In this document: in pieces, positions 13,662 through 17,974 of the stretch | How positions within the stretch are numbered: the first letter of the stretch is position 1 | How the letters are laid out: each line of letters starts with the position of its first letter | Origin: Ruminococcaceae bacterium UBA6857 | GTDB taxonomy: Bacteria > Bacillota > Clostridia > Oscillospirales > Acutalibacteraceae | Direction of reading: 5' to 3' | DNA: 17,974 nt | NCBI GenBank assembly: GCA_002451715.1 | Contig: DKDD01000100.1 | Coordinates: 37,478-55,451, forward strand | Position numbers and translations under genes: made by a program | The notes under the pieces: generated by a model | What the model was told of the DNA's origin: nothing | The model's input: the letters and a program-made list of their open reading frames with translations, nothing else | Databases searched by the model: none

Positions 13662-14679
13662 ACAGATTTTCATATCCGGCAATTGCATGAATTGCAGGAA
13701 GAATGCCGGTATCTTTTCCCGAAAGGTTGTAGTTTTGGAACATATCGTAACCGGGAAGAACGTTGCCCTCAATAAGCAAAGGTCCGTTTTCGGTTATTGC
13801 GGCATCCCAGCCGACATAGCCGACCTGCGGAACAACATCTGCCGCTTTTTTGCAAAGCTCAACGGCCTCTTTGTGCATCGGAACCTTGAAATTCAAAAGG
13901 TCAACACCCGTCATCGGGTGTGTGGTATAGAAAAGCCCGGTTTTATCGCAAAAAGCTTTTGAACTTGAATTCCCGTCCTCGTCAAGAAGAAAATACATGC
14001 CGCCGCTTGTGATATTGTCAACCGCTTTTGTTCCGTTGCCGAAGCGAAGAAGCGAATAAAGATAATGCACTTTTCCGTTTTTGTCGCGCAGGGTAACAAT
14101 TCTTATTGAGTTGACCGAGCTTGGGCAAAGTTCGTTCATAATGTGGTGTTGTTTGATTTTTTCCTCAATCAAAACTTGTCCGTTTTCTTTGAGTTTTTTA
14201 TAAAGCGCGGAGAAATCGGTGCTTTCGTCCGTTTCAATTTTTTCAATCTGCTGTCCGCCGAAAGAACGCGGATATTTTGCAAAAACGGTTTTGTGCTTTT
14301 TGCAAAAAGCTTCAAATTCGCTTTCGTCTGCCTTTTCAAGGTTCAGCCATTCTCTTCCGATAAAAGCGGAAAACTTTTCGTCAAATTGAAGCTTATCTTT
14401 GAAAATCGGCGTGTATTCCGGATCGTTTGCCGAAGAGGAAAGCGCAACGTTTTTGTTATATGTGAGGAAAGTGTCGCGCTTTGCGCCCTTGACTTTTGCA
14501 AAACCGAAAACGGTGTAATCAAGATATCCGATTCCGCGCTGTGCGGCGCAGACGCACATATCCGCCGCGGTCAGAAGTTTGTTTGAACCGTAATTTTCGT
14601 GAATCTGATTGATATACATGTTCATGCGCTTGAAGCTCATGGATTTTACTCTTGCTTTTAAATTTGAAAAACTGCTCAT
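13660..14679 (-). CDS. Sugar-transfer-associated ATP-grasp protein
   Basis: 339 residues. The ATP-grasp fold is visible from about residue 130: FAKYPRSFGGQQIEK (Lys135 and the glycine loop at 141-142), the hinge strand VLIEEKI (169-175), NSIRIVTL with Arg193, then GYVGWDAAIT and the metal-binding LLIEGN (Glu304, Asn306) followed by VLPGYDMF. This matches the ATP-grasp group often found with polysaccharide or glycan-modification genes, presumed to join a carboxylate to an amine or hydroxyl. No glycosyltransferase neighbour is present here. GGAGG lies 8 bases before the ATG, and it has its own promoter and leader hairpin. The substrate cannot be inferred. Confidence 0.85.
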   Translation of the reverse strand: MSSFSNLKARVKSMSFKRMNMYINQIHENYGSNKLLTAADMCVCAAQRGIGYLDYTVFGFAKVKGAKRDTFLTYNKNVALSSSANDPEYTPIFKDKLQFDEKFSAFIGREWLNLEKADESEFEAFCKKHKTVFAKYPRSFGGQQIEKIETDESTDFSALYKKLKENGQVLIEEKIKQHHIMNELCPSSVNSIRIVTLRDKNGKVHYLYSLLRFGNGTKAVDNITSGGMYFLLDEDGNSSSKAFCDKTGLFYTTHPMTGVDLLNFKVPMHKEAVELCKKAADVVPQVGYVGWDAAITENGPLLIEGNVLPGYDMFQNYNLSGKDTGILPAIHAIAGYENL

Positions 14680-14705
14680 TTTTGTATCCTCCGGGACATC
14701 GAAGC

Positions 14706-14728
14706 AAGTTCCGCACTTTGCGGAACTT
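14706..14728 (-). repeat. Perfect 10-bp hairpin in the ATP-grasp gene leader
   Basis: AAGTTCCGCA, three bases, TGCGGAACTT: a perfect 10-bp inverted repeat, flanked by an outer AAGCA/TGCTT pair (14702-14706 / 14733-14737). In the transcript it lies 26 bases before the start codon, just ahead of the ribosome binding site. It has no U-run after it, so it is not a terminator. It could be an operator, an mRNA-stabilising stem or a control of translation. Confidence 0.7.
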
Positions 14729-14762
14729 TCGGTGCTTTCAATATAATTATGAAGTATTAATA

Positions 14763-14791
14763 ATCATACAGCATAACAAGGTCGATGTCAA
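14763..14791 (-). promoter_or_regulatory. Promoter of the ATP-grasp gene
   Basis: On the minus strand a perfect TTGACA (14786-14791) is 17 bases from TATGAT (14763-14768). It begins 22 bases after the yqfD stop. The predicted leader is about 77 bases. No terminator separates it from yqfD, so read-through from the sporulation genes is also possible. Confidence 0.82.
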
Positions 14792-14813
14792 GCAAAGATA
14801 CACCCTGCTCTTT

Positions 14814-15992
14814 TCAGTTCATCAAAAGTTTTTGTTTTTTGCCCATAAAGCTTATACATTCGTTTTCCGCTTTAATCAAAAGTCCGTTTTTGTTTTTTGA
14901 AAATCTGAGTTTTGTTTTGAGAATGCGTGAATTTTTATATTTTTCATATGATAAAACCGTGTATTCGTCTGCCGCGGTTTCGGTTTCAAAGCCGGGGGAC
15001 AAAGTCGTTTTTTCAAATGGAGCCCTTGTCTTCTTTATTACCGAAAACGGAAGTGTTACACCGCCGAGACAAAGCTTTTTTTCGTGACGGTATTCTTCAA
15101 AATTTTCTTTTGTTTTGAAAAAACCGAGCGGGATTTCAAGATGAAAAAACCGAAGCGACAAAACGTTTTCCTCTTTCAAAAAAGTTTTGATCTCGCTTTT
15201 ATCAGGAACGGAAACGGAAATTTTGTCGGTGTGAAGCGCGGTAATTTTTCCGCGTGCTTCGCGGAATGCAGAAGAAAAGTCGCGGTTTTCAACAATCCCG
15301 CTGATTAAAAGGTCACCTTTTTTAACGCCGTTTCCCTCGGTGTTTGCCTTTGTTCCGTTATAGACTTCGAGCGACAGAAGAAGTCCGTCAAAGTCGGCAA
15401 CAATGTTGCATGGGTCGGAATAAGTTTTGCTTTCGGGTTTTTGAATGTAATCGCGCACTTCAATCACGGCGCGGCTTCCGTTAATGTTTACCGCCGCCCA
15501 AAGAAGGCGCCCGTTCAGTTTAGTAATCAGTGAATCGGAAAGCGCATGAACGTCAACTTTCGAGCGAAAAACACCCTCTTTGAATCCAAGTTCTTCCGCG
15601 GCGGAAAGAATTTCTTCGCGGCTGAGATTTTCGCTTCCGACCGTGTCGATGCTCCAAATAAAAAGAGACATTATGCACATAAATACCGCGAAGAATGCCG
15701 CGCCGATCAAAAGACCGACGCGGTATCGGTTTTTGAAAAGGAAAAAAGGTAGCCCGTGTTTTGAAACGCATGAAAGCTTCATTCCGCTCCTTTTTGAAAC
15801 AGCACGAAGTTTTTTGTAATCTTTTGCGCTGACAAAGCCTTCAAGTTTTTCTTTGCTCATGCAAAGCGAGCGAACCTTGATTTTGTTTGAATCGCAAAGA
15901 TTCACAAAACGTTCGCGAAATCCACCGTGCGCGCTGAATTTAACATATCCGGAAGCAAGGCGAACAAGCTCTGCCAAAAACAAATCAATCAT
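14814..15992 (-). CDS. yqfD: Sporulation protein YqfD
   Basis: 392 residues, normal for YqfD, a sigma-E-controlled membrane protein of the mother cell during spore formation. The N-terminal region contains GYVKFSAHGGFRERFVNLC. A membrane helix follows at about 92-114 after the FKNRYR motif. A POTRA-like segment (IDTVGSENLSREEILSAAEELG) and a large region of beta strands come next. The ATG at 15990-15992 touches its AAAGGGG directly, which is an unlikely spacing. A TTG at codon 4 (15981-15983) would have ideal 9-base spacing and give the usual family N-terminal length, so the true start may be there. It follows yqfC by 6 bases. The phoH gene that often follows is absent. Confidence 0.92.
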   Translation of the reverse strand: MIDLFLAELVRLASGYVKFSAHGGFRERFVNLCDSNKIKVRSLCMSKEKLEGFVSAKDYKKLRAVSKRSGMKLSCVSKHGLPFFLFKNRYRVGLLIGAAFFAVFMCIMSLFIWSIDTVGSENLSREEILSAAEELGFKEGVFRSKVDVHALSDSLITKLNGRLLWAAVNINGSRAVIEVRDYIQKPESKTYSDPCNIVADFDGLLLSLEVYNGTKANTEGNGVKKGDLLISGIVENRDFSSAFREARGKITALHTDKISVSVPDKSEIKTFLKEENVLSLRFFHLEIPLGFFKTKENFEEYRHEKKLCLGGVTLPFSVIKKTRAPFEKTTLSPGFETETAADEYTVLSYEKYKNSRILKTKLRFSKNKNGLLIKAENECISFMGKKQKLLMN

Positions 15993-15998
15993 CCCCTT

Positions 15999-16268
15999 TC
16001 AGTTTCCAAATTCAACCGCAACAATTTCACCGCTTACGGAAATGAAGCCGCCGGAAAGGTTGCCTATTGAAAGGCGGTCACCGGAAAATTTTACCGTTAT
16101 GTTTTTGCAATTGAGACGAACAACGTTTTCGTCATATTCGATAATTCCGACGCAGCCTTCAACGTTGGCTTCGCGGTTTGAGCAAAGCTCGATGTGCGGA
16201 AGACGAAGTTCATTTTCCGCGCCAAGCAAAGAGATTTCTTCAATTTTTTCTTTCAGCTTTTTCGGCAT
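15999..16268 (-). CDS. yqfC: Sporulation protein YqfC
   Basis: 89 residues starting MPKKLKEKIEEIS. The sequence then runs through RLPHIELCSNREANVEGC, GIIEYDENVVRLNC and LSIGNLSGGFISVSGEIVAVEF, all typical of the YabP/YqfC family of spore-cortex-stage proteins. I prefer ATG at 16266-16268, with AAAGG 10 bases upstream, over an in-frame GTG three codons earlier that nearly touches the site. In Bacillus subtilis yqfC and yqfD are transcribed together by sigma E; here they are also adjacent. It diverges from ylbJ. Confidence 0.92.
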   Translation of the reverse strand: MPKKLKEKIEEISLLGAENELRLPHIELCSNREANVEGCVGIIEYDENVVRLNCKNITVKFSGDRLSIGNLSGGFISVSGEIVAVEFGN

Positions 16269-16283
16269 TTTTTTCACGCCTTT

Positions 16284-16330
16284 CTGTTGTATCAGTTAAA
16301 AATATGCAAATTTTTTTGCTGATATAACAG
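16284..16330. promoter_or_regulatory. Mirror-image divergent promoter region of yqfC and ylbJ
   Basis: CTGTTGTATCAG (16284-16295) and CTGATATAACAG (16319-16330) are inverted copies with one mismatch, 23 bases apart. Read toward each gene, both arms give CTGATAYAACAG, containing GATAYAAC. This resembles the sigma-E -10 box (CATACAAT-like), and AAAATAT/AAAATTT stretches lie about 14 bases upstream of each. yqfC, yqfD and ylbJ are all sigma-E genes in B. subtilis. That these are sigma-E promoters is an inference; an extended -10 sigma-A reading (TGATATAAC) is also possible for ylbJ. Confidence 0.5.
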
Positions 16331-16414
16331 CGAAAAAAAGCATAGATATTGATGAAGACAAAGCAAGACGATTTTATTCGGCACAAAAAGGTGCGGCGAA
16401 AGGGGAAAACAATA

Positions 16415-17521
16415 ATGAAAAGACCAAATCAAGCGGCAAAAAAGAGATGTCTTTTTTTGCTGAAACTTTTTCCGCTCGGTTTTTTTCTTTTTGTGTTTGC
16501 ATTTTTCTTTTTAATATATCCTAAAGAAACGGCAAAAAATGTGAGCGAGGGAATTGAACTTTGTCTCGGTACGGTTGTTCCGTCGCTGTTTCCGTTCATG
16601 GTTTTGTCGGGTGTTTTTTCCTCAAGTGCGCTTTGCGAAAAAATGGGTTTTCTTTTCAAAAAACCGATTTCGTTTTTGTTTTCGCTCGGGCCGAACTGTT
16701 TTTGCCCGGTTTTGATTTCGCTTGTCGGCGGCTATCCGACGGCGGCATTTTGTGCGGCTCGGCTTTTTGAAAAGGGCATGATTTCAAAAAGAGACTTTCG
16801 CCGGCTGCTCCTTTTTGCTGTCAATCCGTCGCCGTCGTTTGCAATCGGAGCGGTGGGCACAATGCTGCTCGGCTCAAAAAAATCGGGCATAATAATTTTT
16901 TCTTCGGTTTTGATTTCTTCGTTTCTTCTCGGCATTTTTTCAAGAATAATCAGAACCAAGAAAGACGGCGAATGTGAAGGGGCTTATGCCGACGGTGAAA
17001 TTTTCCCATCGTTTTCAAAAACACTTGTCGATTCGATCAATCAAAGCGGAAAATCAATGCTTTTCATTTGTTTTTCGGTTCTTTTCTTTTCCGCCGCTCT
17101 TGCCGTTACGGATAAAGTTTTTCCGTATGAAAAAGCCTGTTTGGCATTCGGCGCACTTTTGGAAGTGACGTGCGGCTGCAAACGTTGCGCCGGTTTTTTG
17201 CCGACCGAAATAATCGCAGGAATTGTTGCGTGGGGCGGTCTTTGCACCCATTTTCAGGTGATGAACGAGGTCAACCTTTCGGGACTTCGAACATCGGTTT
17301 TTGTTGTTTTCAGACTTTTGCACGGTGCGCTTTCGGTTGTTATTTGTTCATTTCTTTTTAAACTTTTTCCGCAGACCGCAACGGTGTTTTCTCAGCGCGC
17401 GGAAAGTTTTTCCTATTCCTGCGCGGCAAGTTTTCCGCTTTCGCTTTGTCTTGTTGCAATGTGCGTTTTGCTGTTGCTCGGCAACAATTTTGTTCTTTCA
17501 AAAAAGCGCAAAAGCGGTTGA
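16415..17521 (+). CDS. ylbJ: Sporulation integral membrane protein YlbJ
   Basis: 368 residues, a little shorter than B. subtilis YlbJ. It is a multi-pass membrane protein of the nucleoside-transporter-gate type: LFPLGFFLFVFAFFFLIYP (helix 1), ELCLGTVVPSLFPFMVLSG, then the family motifs LVGGYPTAA (103-111) and NPSPSFAIG (137-145), and about five more helices. YlbJ is made in the mother cell under sigma E and is needed for proper spores. I prefer ATG at 16415 (AAAGGGG 9 bases upstream) over in-frame TTG/ATG codons at 16349-16354, which lack a ribosome binding site and would add a basic extension. It is divergent from yqfC. The KKRKSG end overlaps the next promoter. Confidence 0.92.
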   Translation: MKRPNQAAKKRCLFLLKLFPLGFFLFVFAFFFLIYPKETAKNVSEGIELCLGTVVPSLFPFMVLSGVFSSSALCEKMGFLFKKPISFLFSLGPNCFCPVLISLVGGYPTAAFCAARLFEKGMISKRDFRRLLLFAVNPSPSFAIGAVGTMLLGSKKSGIIIFSSVLISSFLLGIFSRIIRTKKDGECEGAYADGEIFPSFSKTLVDSINQSGKSMLFICFSVLFFSAALAVTDKVFPYEKACLAFGALLEVTCGCKRCAGFLPTEIIAGIVAWGGLCTHFQVMNEVNLSGLRTSVFVVFRLLHGALSVVICSFLFKLFPQTATVFSQRAESFSYSCAASFPLSLCLVAMCVLLLLGNNFVLSKKRKSG

Positions 17522-17546
17522 ATTGTTAATATTTTTGTGCTATACT
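17518..17546 (+). promoter_or_regulatory. Promoter of the small cysteine-rich protein gene
   Basis: TTGAAT (17518-17523) is 17 bases from TATACT (17541-17546), which has an extended TG element (TGCTATACT). The -35 box overlaps the ylbJ stop codon. The predicted leader is about 45 bases. Confidence 0.75.
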
Positions 17547-17598
17547 CAATTTAAATATTCAGCGATTACCAATATCAAAAAAAGGAGGCGCCGATCTG

Positions 17599-17817
17599 AT
17601 GAGACAAAAGCTTTTTGACGGAAAAAATTATGAAAAACGCTGTGAGCATTGCCTCAACGGAAAGCTCCCGGCCGACCGAAGCGTTGTCCTTTGCAAAAAG
17701 TTCGGCGTTGTTGAACCGGATTTTTGCTGTCGGAGTTTTCGCTATGATCCGCTCAAAAGAATCCCGAAAAGAGCAAAACTTCAAACCGACTTTGACGAAG
17801 ACGAATTTAAACTTTAA
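17599..17817 (+). CDS. Small cysteine-rich protein, possibly metal-binding
   Basis: 72 residues. An N-terminal CEHC (Cys15, Cys18), a middle LCKK (Cys32) and a DFCCRSFRYDPLKR segment (Cys43, Cys44) give four or five cysteines spaced like a small zinc or iron-sulphur site. The C-terminus is acidic (TDFDEDEFKL). The pattern CxxC-x13-C-x10-CC followed by RYDPLKR is one I have seen in unnamed small proteins of clostridia; no function is known to me. GGAGG precedes the ATG by about 12 bases, and promoter and terminator of its own flank it, so it is very likely a real single-gene unit. Confidence 0.8.
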   Translation: MRQKLFDGKNYEKRCEHCLNGKLPADRSVVLCKKFGVVEPDFCCRSFRYDPLKRIPKRAKLQTDFDEDEFKL

Positions 17818-17825
17818 AAAATTAT

Positions 17826-17871
17826 GGCTGTTGCGCTCGTTTTTTTCCGCTGCAACAGCCTTTTTATTTTT
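17826..17871 (+). terminator. Intrinsic terminator of the small cysteine-rich protein gene
   Basis: GGCTGTTGC (17826-17834) pairs perfectly over 9 bp with GCAACAGCC (17852-17860) around a 17-base loop, followed by TTTTTATTTTT. It lies 8 bases after the stop codon. Confidence 0.9.
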
Positions 17872-17974
17872 ACGCTTCTTTCGCCCTGCTTTCTTTTAGG
17901 TCATCTCCCTCGCACGCTCTACTCTTAAAACAACCGCCTCATCCGCTCCGCTCGAAAAATCTAACCTTTTTCAC
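17872..17974. other. Right-edge segment without a gene, possibly part of a dispersed repeat
   Basis: About 100 bases after the last terminator. No frame is open to the window edge on either strand. The sequence is GC-richer and pyrimidine-rich on the plus strand (CATCTCCCTCGCACGC, later CGCCTCATCCGCTCCGCTCG). On the minus strand one frame gives only 24 codons, ending RVERAREMT. I have a loose memory of similar text between genes in related genomes, so it may be an interspersed repeat; this is not verified. Confidence 0.3.

Noticed and set aside
15999..16277. GTG start for yqfC
   Set aside because: It would leave one base between the ribosome binding site and start; ATG at 16266-16268 has normal spacing.
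16349..16414. N-terminal extension of YlbJ starting at TTG/ATG 16349-16354
   Set aside because: No ribosome binding site upstream, while AAAGGGG sits correctly before ATG 16415; the extension is a basic stretch without family similarity.

Overview
The window reads as ordinary chromosome from a low-GC Gram-positive bacterium of the class Clostridia, most likely an uncultured gut-type member of the Oscillospiraceae/Ruminococcaceae. The evidence is the rimP-nusA-ylxR-ylxQ-infB gene order, three sporulation genes of the Firmicutes type (yqfC, yqfD, ylbJ), strong sigma-A-like promoters, AGGAG-type ribosome binding sites and U-tract terminators. This assignment is inferred from gene content; no database search was made. 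I see no tRNA, rRNA, insertion sequence, prophage or CRISPR array.

Layout, left to right. Bases 1-2666 hold, on the minus strand, the translation/transcription-factor operon rimP > nusA > ylxR > ylxQ > infB (infB runs off the left edge). It has a clear promoter and a structured leader. A gene-free, AT-rich, repeat-rich stretch (2667-3077) follows. Bases 3175-5384 hold, on the minus strand, rsmA followed by a sensor-like four-helix membrane protein with no output domain, closed by a terminator. rsmA and galE (plus strand, 5462-6481) diverge from overlapping promoters whose -10 boxes lie in the two arms of a 12-bp perfect palindrome. galE converges on a secreted alpha/beta hydrolase (6544-8478, minus) across a bidirectional terminator.

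Bases 8571-8958 carry no convincing gene but hold a plus-strand terminator and a folded segment that may be small RNAs. From 8959 a plus-strand operon encodes a ZapA-like division protein, a long U32-family protein (probably an RNA hydroxylase), a dCMP deaminase resembling the animal enzyme, and an exported PHP-domain phosphoesterase, ending at a bidirectional terminator (13618-13661). Facing it is an ATP-grasp gene of the sugar-transfer type with its own promoter and leader hairpin. Next comes the sporulation pair yqfC-yqfD (minus), divergent from ylbJ (plus) across a 46-bp region with mirror-image -10-like elements. The window closes with a conserved-looking small cysteine-rich protein gene between its own promoter and terminator.

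Functional reading: most of the window is housekeeping (translation, rRNA methylation, UDP-sugar supply, division, dUMP supply) plus sporulation. The least explained parts are the kinase-less sensor protein, the two gene-free stretches, the exported PHP and lipase-like proteins that share a short hydrophobic C-terminal helix, and the small cysteine-rich protein. I did not find a clear new multi-gene system.
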